Source: Aldehydirespirator sp965116965 (lineage in GTDB: Bacteria > Actinomycetota > Acidimicrobiia > Acidimicrobiales > Aldehydirespiratoraceae). Taken from it: a stretch of 64,000 bases of DNA. How positions within the stretch are numbered: position 1 is the first letter of the stretch; every line of letters starts with the position of its first letter. Shown here in pieces: positions 39,112 through 47,252 of the stretch. Where the stretch lies: NCBI GenBank assembly GCA_965116965.1, contig OZ220743.1, forward strand, positions 1 through 64,000, given 5' to 3'. A program made the translations under genes and the position numbers. The notes under the pieces are model-generated. The model was not told where the DNA came from, did no database searches, and worked only from the letters and a program-made list of their open reading frames with translations.

Positions 39112-40175
39112 TCAGCCGCCGCAGGCGTGGTAGTAGCGGGCCACCGCGCCCCTGTCCGCGGTCTCGTTGCGGGCGTAGTGCGCCGGCATCGTGGGCGTGC
39201 GCCACCGTCCCGCGATCATCAGGCTGGGCAGCTCGATGCCCGCCCTCACCAGGTCGCAGGCCATGCCGACGCGTGGCGAGTGCCCGCTGAAGCCGTCGCC
39301 GAGTCCCGCGGCGGAGGCCGCGCTCTTGATGCGCCGCGAGATCTGGTTGGGGCCCAGACCGAACACCCTGCCGCCCGCCGCGGCCTCCCGTATCAGCGCG
39401 AGCGCGGCCATCGTCGGGGCGGACACGAACGCCACCACCCCCCGGCCCTCGGGGTCGGTCTTGGAGCGCCGGATCAGCAGACGGCCCGTGCCGTCGGGCT
39501 CCGACCTCACGTCGCCCCAGGTCAAGGCGGCGGCCTCGGACCTCCTGAGCAACGCGTCCCTCATGATGCTGATCAGCGCGACGTCGAGATTGCCCCTGCG
39601 CTCCGCCGCGTCCCGGCTCTCCAGCCGGCCACCACGGCCCGGCCGCGGCCGGCGGGCGGTCGCCTGGATGCGGGCCAGAGCCTCAGCGGTGAGCGCCGCG
39701 GCCTGCTTCTGGGCGCTGCCCGCCTTGCGGCTGGCGCCCCGCAGCGTCCGCCTGACCTCCGGACGGGCGCAGGGGTCCTCCAGCCCCGCGGCGCGGTGCA
39801 CGAACCCGATCGCGGCCGAGGCCACCCTCAGCGTGGCGGGCCGGTGGCCGTGGCGCTCCACCCGCTCGGCGAGGTACGCGGCCACCTGCGCGGCGTCGGC
39901 CGGGAGGGCGGTGACGCCCCGGTTGAGGGCCCAACGGGCGAAGAGCCGCCACTGGGCGCGGTAGTTCCTGATCGTGGCGGGGGCGACCTCGTGCTCGAGC
40001 ACCGCGTTGAGGTTGCCCAGATCGGCCTCGGTCAGGCCCGTGGCTCGAGGCGCCGCGGCTGCGGCTTCGAGGTCGGCTACACCGATCACGTCGGGCGGCT
40101 GTAGGCCTGGGTCGCGTGACATTGTCGATACGGCTGCATTGATGTGTGCATGACTGCGTGCGTGCATAACTGCAC
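38961..40175. repeat. Inverted 13-bp sites flanking the tyrosine recombinase
   Basis: GTGCAGTTATGCA at 38961-38973 and its exact reverse complement TGCATAACTGCAC at 40163-40175. The match extends to 16 of 17 bases (AT[C/A]A before the core). A further related direct copy, GTGCATGACTGC, lies 15 bp to the left of the right-hand site. They bracket the recombinase gene and look like core or arm sites of its own element. Confidence 0.6.
39112..40122 (-). CDS. Tyrosine recombinase / integrase
   Basis: 336 residues from the ATG at 40122; an earlier ATG at 40233 would add 37 residues, and neither has a clear ribosome site. The N-terminal SAM-like domain spans about 15-120 (ATIRNYRAQWRLFARW). The catalytic domain has the active-site Arg in RDALLRRSEAAAL, Lys in RRSKTD, HxxR as HSPRVG, the second His replaced by Trp in GRWRTP, and the nucleophile Tyr in PAHYAR near the end. 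All catalytic positions are present, so it is probably active. It resembles stand-alone XerC/D-like or phage-type integrases of actinobacteria. Confidence 0.88.
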   Translation of the reverse strand: MSRDPGLQPPDVIGVADLEAAAAAPRATGLTEADLGNLNAVLEHEVAPATIRNYRAQWRLFARWALNRGVTALPADAAQVAAYLAERVERHGHRPATLRVASAAIGFVHRAAGLEDPCARPEVRRTLRGASRKAGSAQKQAAALTAEALARIQATARRPRPGRGGRLESRDAAERRGNLDVALISIMRDALLRRSEAAALTWGDVRSEPDGTGRLLIRRSKTDPEGRGVVAFVSAPTMAALALIREAAAGGRVFGLGPNQISRRIKSAASAAGLGDGFSGHSPRVGMACDLVRAGIELPSLMIAGRWRTPTMPAHYARNETADRGAVARYYHACGG

Positions 40176-40274
40176 TTATGGGACCCATCTGAGTTGTTAC
40201 CCGCACATGGCCTGCACCGCGGGCAGCTTTCATCAGGAAGAAACGGCCGGGTCCCAGCGCCGGCAGGTGACGGG

Positions 40275-42872
40275 TTGAGCGAGCACGGCAAGACCCGGGC
40301 CCGCAACGAGGCGCGGCGGCTCGCCCGGCTCAGCGAGGCCGTCCTTCGTGCCAGCAAGAACCTGGACCTGGATTCGGTGCTTCGGGAGGTGGCGCACAGC
40401 GCCCGCTCGCTGACCGGCGCCCGCTACGGCGCGATCATCACCGCGGGCGACTCCGGCGCACCCGTCGAGGTGGTCATCTCGGGACTGGAGCCCGAGGCGA
40501 TGAGCCGGCTGCTGGCCTTTCCCCACGGCACGGCCCTGCTGAAATGGCTGCGCGACCAGAGCGGACCGCTGCGCACCCCCGACTTCGTCGCCCACACGGA
40601 TGCAGCCGGCTTCCCAGGGTTCCAGCCACTGATCGGGGCGCTCCTGGGCACCACGGCAAGAGCCGGCGGCAGGCCGGTCGGCTACATCTCCGTCGCTGAG
40701 AAGCCCGACGGCGCCGAGTTCACCTCCGAGGACGAGGAGACCCTGGAGATGTTCGCGGCCCAAGCGGCGACGGCCATCACCAACGCCCGCCGCCACGGCG
40801 ACGAGCAGCGGGCCAGGGCCGGCCTCGAAGCCCTGATCGACACGTCGCCGGTGGGCGTGCTGGTAGTCGACGCGCGCACGCAGCAGCTGGTGCGGCTCAA
40901 CCCGGAGGCGCGCCGCATACTCGGCGAGCCGGCCGACGAGACGCGCGCGTTGGACAGGTACCAGGACCGGCTGAGATTCATGCGGATGGACGGATCCGAG
41001 ATCCCCCGCGGCGAACTGCCGGTGGAACGGTCGATCGGCGCCGGTGAGACGGTGCTCGCCGAGGAGGTCGTGATCGAGCGGCCCGACGGATCCACGGTGA
41101 GCACGCTGGTCAGCGCCGCGCCGATCCGCGCGGGCGACGGCGAGATCGTCTCCGTGGTGGCCACCGCGCAGGACGTCACCCCCCTCGAGGAGCTCCAGCG
41201 GCTGCGTTGTGAGCTGCTGGGCATGGTGAGCCACGAGCTGCGTGCGCCGCTGACGTCGATCAAAGGTTCCGCGGCAACGATGCGCGACACCACATCGCCA
41301 CTGGACCCGGCCGAGGTCCAGCAGTTCCTCCGCATGATCGAGGAGCAGGCCGACCACATGCGCGACCTGATAGGCAGCCTCCTCGACATGACCCGCATCG
41401 AGGCTGGAACGCTGTTCGTGTCGCCCGCGCCGGCCGACGTCGCATCGATGCTCGACCAGGCGAGGAACGCCTTCTTGAGCAGCGGGCACGGCTCCATCGT
41501 CGAGATCGACGTCGCCGCGAACCTGCCGAGGGTCTGGGCCGACACGCCGCGGATAGTGCAGGTGCTCAACAACCTCTTCGCCAACGTCGCCGGACACTCG
41601 CGCCAGTGGTCCGTGATCACGGTGACCGCTTCCATGCACGACCAGCACGTAGCGATCGGCGTCACCGACCAGGGCGCCCCGGCCGCGCCGCACCGGTCAC
41701 GCCCGTTCGCGACGTTCCCGCATCCGCGCCGCGGCGTAGACGGGCGGACGGGCAGCTCCGGCCTGGGCCTCGCGATCTGCGAAGGCATCGTCAAGGCCCA
41801 CGGAGGCCGCATCTGGACCGACACCGACAACGACAACGACGGCGACGACGAGGGCCGCAGGGGCCGCATCAGGACCGACACCGACAACGACGACGACGAG
41901 GGCCGCAGGGGCCGCATCAGGACCGACACCGACAACGACGACGACGAGGGCCGCAGGGGCCGCATCAGGACCGACACCGACAACGACGACGACGAGGGCC
42001 ACGGCGGCCGCATCAGGACCGACACCGACAACGACGACGACGAGGGCCACGGCGGCCGCATCAGGACCGGCACCGACGGCGACGGCCGCAGGGGCCGCAT
42101 CACGTTCACGATCCCCGCAGTCGATGAGGCGTCCACCAAGCCCGCGGCCGTCGCCCCGCCGGACCCCGCACCCGTCAGAGGGAAGCGCATCCTCGCCGTC
42201 GACGGCGACCCGAGCGTGCTCCGCTTGATCCGCAAGGCCCTCTCAGAGGCCGGCTACACGCCGATCCTCACCGGCGACCCCGACGAGGTCGAACAGCTCC
42301 TCCGAGCCGAGGCGCCCCATCTGGTGCTGCTCGACTCGATGCTGCCCGGCAGCGGCCGGTTCGAGCTCATCAAGCGCATACGGGGCGTCATGGATGTGCC
42401 GGTAATCCTCCTGTCGGGGCGGGCCGACGACCCGCACCTGGCCACAGTCTTCGAGACCGGGGCCACCGACTTCGTGGTCAAGCCCTTCTCGCCGACCGAA
42501 CTGCTGGCCAGGATCTCGGCGGCTCTGCGCAGGGGCCTCTCCCAGCAGGCGGAGTTCTACCGTCTGGGAGACTTGACGGTCGACTTCCTCACCCACACCG
42601 CCACCTTGGCGGGCCGGCCCGCCAAGCTCACCCCCACCGAGTTCAAGCTGCTGTTCGAGCTGTGCACCAACGGTGGTCGGGTCCTGAGCTACGAGCAGCT
42701 GCTGGAGCGGGTCTGGAACGAGGGGCCCTCGGGCGATCCCCGGCGGGTGCGCACCTTCGTCAAGGGCCTGCGCCAGAAGCTGGGAGACGACGCCAGGAAC
42801 CCCACCTACATCCTCACGGTGCCCGGCGTCGGCTACCGCTCCGGCAAGACCCCCCTGCCGGCCGCGCCCTGA
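40275..42872 (+). CDS. Hybrid protein: GAF-PAS-histidine kinase fused to OmpR-type response regulator
   Basis: 865 residues from a TTG at 40275 with AGGTGA just upstream; the start is uncertain. Order: GAF domain (~25-170), PAS domain (~180-300), HisKA with phosphoacceptor His320 in MVSHELRAPLTS, an HATPase domain with the N-box (VLNNLFANVAGHS) and G-box (GSSGLGLAICEGI), a 16-residue tandem repeat block (~509-608), a receiver domain with Asp687 in LVLLDSMLPGSG, and a winged-helix DNA-binding domain (KLTPTEFKLLFELC...GVGYR). Kinases are often fused to receivers, but a kinase carrying a DNA-binding OmpR output in one chain is uncommon. It would sense through GAF/PAS and bind DNA directly. It resembles KdpD/DosS-like sensors only loosely. 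No transmembrane segment is visible, so it is cytoplasmic. Target genes are unknown. Confidence 0.85.
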   Translation: MSEHGKTRARNEARRLARLSEAVLRASKNLDLDSVLREVAHSARSLTGARYGAIITAGDSGAPVEVVISGLEPEAMSRLLAFPHGTALLKWLRDQSGPLRTPDFVAHTDAAGFPGFQPLIGALLGTTARAGGRPVGYISVAEKPDGAEFTSEDEETLEMFAAQAATAITNARRHGDEQRARAGLEALIDTSPVGVLVVDARTQQLVRLNPEARRILGEPADETRALDRYQDRLRFMRMDGSEIPRGELPVERSIGAGETVLAEEVVIERPDGSTVSTLVSAAPIRAGDGEIVSVVATAQDVTPLEELQRLRCELLGMVSHELRAPLTSIKGSAATMRDTTSPLDPAEVQQFLRMIEEQADHMRDLIGSLLDMTRIEAGTLFVSPAPADVASMLDQARNAFLSSGHGSIVEIDVAANLPRVWADTPRIVQVLNNLFANVAGHSRQWSVITVTASMHDQHVAIGVTDQGAPAAPHRSRPFATFPHPRRGVDGRTGSSGLGLAICEGIVKAHGGRIWTDTDNDNDGDDEGRRGRIRTDTDNDDDEGRRGRIRTDTDNDDDEGRRGRIRTDTDNDDDEGHGGRIRTDTDNDDDEGHGGRIRTGTDGDGRRGRITFTIPAVDEASTKPAAVAPPDPAPVRGKRILAVDGDPSVLRLIRKALSEAGYTPILTGDPDEVEQLLRAEAPHLVLLDSMLPGSGRFELIKRIRGVMDVPVILLSGRADDPHLATVFETGATDFVVKPFSPTELLARISAALRRGLSQQAEFYRLGDLTVDFLTHTATLAGRPAKLTPTEFKLLFELCTNGGRVLSYEQLLERVWNEGPSGDPRRVRTFVKGLRQKLGDDARNPTYILTVPGVGYRSGKTPLPAAP
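41802..42099 (+). repeat. 48-bp coding tandem repeats inside the kinase gene
   Basis: About five units of GRIRTDTDNDDDEGRR type, 16 residues each, placed at the C-terminal end of the HATPase domain before ITFTIP. The first unit begins with the family motif HGGRIWTDTD, so the array looks like an expansion of that motif. The units are very acidic and could bind divalent cations. Confidence 0.88.
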
Positions 42873-42885
42873 GCCTGCGGGCCGC

Positions 42886-43308
42886 CCGTTTTCTGCGCAG
42901 ACACGCCGCCCAGAGCGGCCTCATCGCGCACAGAACGCGGGCCACCAGCTTTCTGCGCAGACACGCCGCCCAGAGCGGCCTCATCGCGCACAGAACGCGG
43001 GCCACCAGCTTTCTGCGCAGACACGCCGCCCAGAGCGGCCTCATCGCGCACAGAACGCGGGCCACCAGCTTTCTGCGCAGACACGCCGCCCAGAGCGGCC
43101 TCATCGCGCACAGAACGCGGGCCACCAGCTTTCTGCGCAGACACGCCGCCCAGAGCGGCCTCATCGCGCACAGAACGCGGGCCGCCAGCTTTCTGCGCAG
43201 ACACGCCGCCCAGAGCGGCCTCATCGCGCACAGAACGCGGGCCGCCAGCTTTCTGCGCAGACACGCCGCCCAGAGCGGCCTCATCGCGCACAGAACGCGG
43301 GCCGTCAG
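42886..43308. repeat. Seven 60-bp tandem repeats between convergent genes
   Basis: Exact 60-bp period, seven units, differing almost only at one base (GGCCACCAG versus GGCCGCCAG). Each unit contains a perfect palindrome, TCTGCGCAGA, and a hairpin, GCCGC-CCAGA-GCGGC. It fills the gap between the kinase gene and the DM13 gene, whose stop lies in the last unit. All frames are open only because 60 is divisible by three. It may act as a bidirectional terminator or a protein-binding array. Confidence 0.92.
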
Positions 43309-44084
43309 CCAGAGGTGAGTTCGGCCACCCCGAAGACCACGCCGAAGCGCACACACCAGATCGCCACCGTGGAATAGTGGTCGAGGTCGAGCCCGGCGGG
43401 GATCTCGTAGTTCTGCGAGCCGACATTGCCCTTGAGGTCGCCGAGGTCGACGAAGTCGTCGTCGAACTCGCGGGCCGACGCGTCGGTCGGGGCGGCCGAC
43501 AGGTACACGTTCAGGTCGGGGCCGTTGTCGGTGCGGAAGTCCTCGAACCGCAAGAAGCGCTGTCCGCTGCCGTCGCCGAGCACCAGGGCGCTGCCCTCGG
43601 TGGGATGGGACCGGTCGATGAACGACCCGGACGCCTCCACGATGATCTCGGGCGCGGCCGGTTGAGCTTGAGTCTCGGTGGGCTGGGTCTCCTCGGTGGG
43701 TTGAGTCTCGGTGGAGGGCTGGGTCTCGGTGGCAGGCTCAGCCGGCTCGGAGGCCTCAACGGCCTCGACTCCGGGCTCGGGGATCTGGGGCGCCGCCGGC
43801 CCGGGCATCTCCGGCACGGGCTCGTCGACATCGTCGACCATGGGCATGCCGTCTTCCGCCATGGCCTCGTTCATGGCGTCGGCCATCTCAGCGGTCGTCT
43901 CGTCGCCCTCGATGCCCGACGGGGCCGGGCCCGCGGTGAAGAACGGGAGCGCCTCGTCCACCTCGTCGTCTTGGAAGTACGTCTGGAAGGCGAAGAACCC
44001 GAACACCAGCCAGGCCCCCACCCCTGCCAGAACGACTCCAGCCGGAAGCGCCCAGCGCCAGTGCCGTTTGATCCAGGATCTCAT
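43305..44084 (-). CDS. DM13-domain membrane protein
   Basis: 259 residues from the ATG at 44084; an ATG at 44117 would add 11. A basic N-terminus and one transmembrane helix (ALPAGVVLAGVGAWLVFGFFAF) are followed by a Pro/Glu/Thr-rich linker with TETQPTEETQP repeats. The C-terminal ~105 residues form a DM13 domain: GSFIDRSHPTEGSALVL, FRTDNGPDLNVYLS, GNVGSQNYEIP, and YSTVAIWCVRFGVVFGVAEL with the conserved Cys. DM13 domains are proposed to have redox or electron-transfer roles outside the membrane. This would be another extracytoplasmic redox protein in the same window as the selenoredoxins. Confidence 0.85.
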   Translation of the reverse strand: MRSWIKRHWRWALPAGVVLAGVGAWLVFGFFAFQTYFQDDEVDEALPFFTAGPAPSGIEGDETTAEMADAMNEAMAEDGMPMVDDVDEPVPEMPGPAAPQIPEPGVEAVEASEPAEPATETQPSTETQPTEETQPTETQAQPAAPEIIVEASGSFIDRSHPTEGSALVLGDGSGQRFLRFEDFRTDNGPDLNVYLSAAPTDASAREFDDDFVDLGDLKGNVGSQNYEIPAGLDLDHYSTVAIWCVRFGVVFGVAELTSG

Positions 44085-44157
44085 CACTTCACGGTATCGC
44101 CGCCAAGCACTCGACATTTCAGCGCCGATGGCTCGGTCGAAGGGGCCGGCGATCGGC

Positions 44158-44568
44158 CGGTCGCGCCCCCTGCCGATAGCGCCCCCTGCCGATACTGTCG
44201 CACCCCCTGCTGGTCGCGCCCCCTGCCGATACTGTCGCACCCCCTGCTGGTCGCGCCCCCTGCCGGTCGCCCCCCTGCCGATACTGTCGCACCCCCTGCC
44301 GGTCGCCCCCCTGCCGATAGCGCCCCCTGCCGGTCGCCCCCCTGCCGATAGCGCCCCCTGCCGATACTGTCGCACCCCCTGCCGGTCGCCCCCCTGCCGA
44401 TAGCGCCCCCTGCCGATACTGTCGCACCCCCTGCCGGTCGCCCCCCTGCCGATAGCGCCCCCTGCCGATACTGTCGCACCCCCTGCCGGTCGCCCCCGTG
44501 CCGATACTGTCGCGCCCCCTGCCGATAGCGCCCCCTGCCGATACTGTCGCGCCCCCTGCCGATAGTTT
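44158..44568. repeat. Minisatellite of CCCCCTGCCGATA-type units in a divergent promoter gap
   Basis: About 25 imperfect units built from GCCCCCTGCCGATA, CTGTCGCACCCCCTGC and CGGTCGCCCCCCTGC, arranged in higher-order blocks. It occupies nearly all of the 490 bp between the DM13 gene (leftward) and the aminotransferase gene (rightward). Any promoters of both genes must lie in or beside it; unit number could alter spacing. Confidence 0.88.
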
Positions 44569-44575
44569 CGTGTCG

Positions 44576-45421
44576 ATGAGCGCGCAGGCCGTGTGGTTGA
44601 ACGGACGCATGGTGGAGCCCGACCACCCGCATCTGCGGGCCGACGACCACGGCGTGATCGTGGGCGACGGCGTGTTCGAGACGCTGCTGGTGGTGCGCAA
44701 CGGCGCAGCGGCGGCCGCCTTCGCGGTGCGGCGGCATCTCGAGCGTCTGCGCCGCTCGGCCCGGGTGCTGCGCTTCGAGTGCCCGTACAGCGACGACGAG
44801 CTGCGGGCCGCGATCGCCCAGTGCCTCGCCGCCGCGCCCTCCGCCGGCATCGTGCGGGTCACGGCCACCAGCGGCGGCGGCCCGCTGGGATCCGGGCGCA
44901 GCGGAGCGCGGGGCACGGCCATCGTGGTCGCCGGCAACCGGCCGCCCGACTACCCGCCCGGCGCTGCGGTCTCGATCGTGCCGTTCCGCCGCAACGAGCG
45001 GGGCGCCATGGCCGGCGTCAAGACGACCTCCTACGCCGAGAATGTGCTGGCCCTCGACGTGGCCCGCGAGCGGGGCGCGTCGGAGGCGATCTTCGCCGAC
45101 ACCCGGGGACGGGTGAGCGAGGGCGCCGGATCCAACATCTTCTGGTCCGACGGCGAGCGCCTGCACACTCCGCCGCTGGACGCCGGCTGCCTGGCCGGGG
45201 TCACCCGGGCGCTGCTGCTGGAGCGCCTCGATGTGGCCGAGACGCATCTGCCCGTGGAGGAGCTTCGCCGCGTTCCCGAGGCCTTCCTGGCCTCCTCCAC
45301 CCGGGCGGTCCAGTCGATCGCCCGCATCGACGACACCGAACTGCCGGTGGTGGGCGGCCCCCTCACCGCGGCCGCGGCCGCGCTGATGGCCGATCTCATG
45401 GCCGACGACATCGACCCGTGA
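44576..45421 (+). CDS. pabC: Class IV PLP aminotransferase (aminodeoxychorismate lyase-like)
   Basis: 281 residues. The fold-type IV pattern is clear: VWLNGRMVEPD...DHGVIVGDGVFETLLV near the start, the PLP lysine K149 in GVKTTSYAENVLAL, and VSEGAGSNIFW. This family includes 4-amino-4-deoxychorismate lyase (folate), branched-chain aminotransferases and D-amino acid aminotransferases. The short length and sequence around the Lys favour PabC, but the substrate cannot be fixed by eye. The ATG follows directly after the minisatellite and lacks a good ribosome site; a GTG two codons earlier is an alternative. It is followed 28 bp later by tadA. Confidence 0.75.
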   Translation: MSAQAVWLNGRMVEPDHPHLRADDHGVIVGDGVFETLLVVRNGAAAAAFAVRRHLERLRRSARVLRFECPYSDDELRAAIAQCLAAAPSAGIVRVTATSGGGPLGSGRSGARGTAIVVAGNRPPDYPPGAAVSIVPFRRNERGAMAGVKTTSYAENVLALDVARERGASEAIFADTRGRVSEGAGSNIFWSDGERLHTPPLDAGCLAGVTRALLLERLDVAETHLPVEELRRVPEAFLASSTRAVQSIARIDDTELPVVGGPLTAAAAALMADLMADDIDP

Positions 45422-45449
45422 CCCCGTCGCGGCTCGCCGGGCCGGGATC

Positions 45450-45974
45450 GTGACCGACGACGAGCTAATGGAGACGGCACTGGCCGACGCCCGGGCTGCA
45501 GGGATCGTGACCGACGACGAGCTAATGGAGACGGCACTGGCCGAGGCCCGGGCTGCCCCCGCCCACGGCGACGTGCCCGTGGGCGCCGCGGTCTGGCTCG
45601 ACGGCGAGGTGGTCGCCCGCCGCCACAACGAGCGGGAGCGCGCCGGCGATCCCACCGCCCACGCCGAGATGCTGGCGCTGCGGGACGCCGCGGGACGCCT
45701 GGCCGGCTGGCGCCTGGACGGGGCGGTGGTGGCCGTGACCCTGGAGCCCTGCCCCATGTGCGCGGGCGCGCTCCAGCAGGCCCGGGTTGCCCGGGTCGTC
45801 TACGGCGCCGACGATCCCAAGGCCGGCGCGCTCGGATCGCTCTACAACCTCGGCGCCGACCCCCGGCTCAACCACGAGTTCGCGGTGGCCCCCGGAGTGC
45901 GGGCCGACGAGTGCGCGGCCCTGCTTCAGGACTTCTTCTCAGGCCTGCGGAGCCCCGGTCCCAATCAGGCGTAG
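45450..45974 (+). CDS. tadA: tRNA-adenosine deaminase
   Basis: 174 residues. It deaminates the wobble adenosine of tRNA-Arg(ACG) to inosine. The zinc and catalytic motifs are present: HAEM (His/Glu) and the PCPMCAGA motif (two Cys), followed by YGADDPKAGA typical of TadA. The first 19 codons (TDDELMETALADARAAGIV) are an exact-length tandem copy of the next 19, a 57-bp duplication at 45444-45557, so translation could begin at the GTG at 45450 or at 45507. The second start gives the usual family length. Confidence 0.9.
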   Translation: MTDDELMETALADARAAGIVTDDELMETALAEARAAPAHGDVPVGAAVWLDGEVVARRHNERERAGDPTAHAEMLALRDAAGRLAGWRLDGAVVAVTLEPCPMCAGALQQARVARVVYGADDPKAGALGSLYNLGADPRLNHEFAVAPGVRADECAALLQDFFSGLRSPGPNQA

Positions 45975-46028
45975 GCATCAGCAGGACTTTGCCCGGCCGT
46001 TCGTAATACATTTCGTGATACAATCGCG

Positions 46029-46115
46029 CTGTGGCCCGGGCGATTCGGACGCCTGCGCTCCGAGGAGCAGTGGGGCGTCGACGCCGCCCTCAGCACAGTC
46101 CTCGACCTGCGCTAG
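46029..46115 (+). pseudogene. Possible C-terminal fragment of a MazF/PemK-like toxin
   Basis: A 28-codon stretch ending in TAG reads GRLRSEEQWGVDAALSTVLD, which resembles the last helix of MazF/PemK toxins. Nothing upstream in frame completes the protein. Immediately before it is a 12-bp imperfect tandem, TTCGTAATACAT / TTCGTGATACAA, which might be an old operator. Low confidence because the fragment is so short. Confidence 0.3.
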
Positions 46116-46178
46116 CAGCCGACCGCAGCGGGGCCGGCGGCTGAGTCGAGCCGGGGGGCCACCGGTAGCCTCTGCGGC

Positions 46179-46268
46179 GGAGAGTTGCCAGAGCGGACGA
46201 ATGGGGCGGCCTCGAAAGCCGTTGTGGCCTCCGGGTCACCATGGGTTCGAATCCCATACTCTCCGCCA
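46179..46268 (+). tRNA. tRNA-Ser(CGA)
   Basis: 90 nt including an encoded CCA. Acceptor GGAGAGT pairs with ACTCTCC, the anticodon stem-loop reads GCGGC-CTCGAAA-GCCGT giving anticodon CGA, there is a long variable arm, and the T arm is ATGGG-TTCGAAT-CCCAT. A class II tRNA as expected for serine. Its 3' end borders mobile-element debris, so it may be an integration site. Confidence 0.95.
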
Positions 46269-46400
46269 TCCAAAAGCCCAAAAATACCTACTAACCTGTA
46301 TGTTTAGGTTTAGCAACTAGCTCAGTTGTACCCCTAGTTGTACATCTCGGTCCATTTTGGGGCCTGTTTGGGGCCAGAACGAGCCGCGGCCCGTCTGGCC
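46269..46400. other. Spacer between tRNA-Ser and transposase remnant
   Basis: No intact gene. It contains the short direct repeat AGTTGTAC twice, 12 bp apart, and on the minus strand could encode the last residues of an integrase-like protein (ending TELVAKPKHTG). This is only a hint. Confidence 0.3.
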
Positions 46401-46928
46401 CTAGTGGTGTGTCGCGGGTTTGGTTGCGCGGTGTGGGGCGGTTCGTGCTCGTTTGACTTTGTCGATGACGGGTTGGGCTTGTTTGGTCCAGCGCAATGGC
46501 TGGGGGGCGTGGTTCCAGTGCTGGGTCCAGGTGTCGATGGCGTGTTGGAGGTCGGCGACGGAACTGAACGCTCGGTTCTTGAAGGCTTTGCGGGCGAGGA
46601 TCGAGAACCAGCACTCGACGAGGTCGGCCCAGCTGGCGCTGGTGGGGGTGAAGTGCAGGTGCCAACTCAGCGACCGCCGCGGCCCCCGGCCCGGCGCGAC
46701 CGTGCCCAGCCACCCGAGCCCGCCCGCGGCGAACCCGCGCCGCCACGCCCGCACCGTGTTCGGCGACACCCCCACACGGCGGGCCGTCTCCTCGTTGGCC
46801 GCGCCGGCCGCAGCCGACAACAGCGCCCGCGCCTGGCGCACGACCCGCACCGGCTCCGACACCGAGCGCGACAGCCTCTCCAACTCTGTGCGATCCCCGT
46901 CGCTCACCGCCAACGGCGGCGCAATCAT
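46401..46928 (-). pseudogene. IS630-type transposase, internally deleted
   Basis: 175 residues from the ATG at 46928. The N-terminal helix-turn-helix (EETARRVGVSPNTVRAWRRGF) is joined directly, at GRGPRRS|LSWHLHFTP, to the C-terminal end of the DDE domain (HFTPTSASWADLVECWFSIL), which carries the last acidic residue. The central ~130-150 residues with the first two catalytic Asp are missing, although the frame is still open. It cannot be an active transposase, but it might still bind DNA. Confidence 0.85.
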
Positions 46929-47063
46929 GCTCAAGGGGATGGAGCCGTGGGAGCAGAGGCCCTGCCGTGGCCGACCTGCCACCCAGGTGGCGTCACCGAG
47001 GTGACAACCTGCTAGACAGGAGGGCAACCCCACCCCCGTGGAGCCACACAAGGAGAGCAAGCC

Positions 47064-47252
47064 GTGAGCCGAAGCGACCGCAAATTGAAGAAGCGCGTCG
47101 AGAAGCATGAAGCTGGTGTCTCTGATCTGATAGCCGCCTACGAACTAGCCGAACAGCACTACTTCGCGGCTGTGAATGCCTCCACCCCCAGTGTTGTTGA
47201 GCGAGTGGCATCGAACTCCTCGGCCGGGAGCCCCGATGTCAACTTGGGGTGA
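47064..47252 (+). CDS. Small protein, unknown function
   Basis: 62 residues from a GTG with AAGGAG nine bases upstream. The first half is highly charged (SRSDRKLKKRVEKHEAG) and probably helical; no signal peptide or membrane segment. It overlaps the start of the protease-like gene by 17 bp, so the two look coupled. I do not recognise it. Confidence 0.5.
   Translation: MSRSDRKLKKRVEKHEAGVSDLIAAYELAEQHYFAAVNASTPSVVERVASNSSAGSPDVNLG

Noticed and set aside
40194..40274. ATG at 40194 as start of the kinase
   Set aside because: It overlaps the region upstream of the recombinase, has no ribosome site and adds no recognisable domain; TTG at 40275 has AGGTGA upstream.
42886..43308. CRISPR array
   Set aside because: The 60-bp units are identical throughout with no variable spacers, and no cas gene is present.
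42662..43356. Long open frames across the 60-bp repeats on both strands
   Set aside because: They are open only because 60 is divisible by three and the unit has no stops; no ribosome site or family pattern supports them.
43305..44375. Extended start of the DM13 protein through the minisatellite
   Set aside because: The added residues are translated minisatellite (RQYRQGALSAGG-type). The membrane helix and basic start fit the ATG at 44084.
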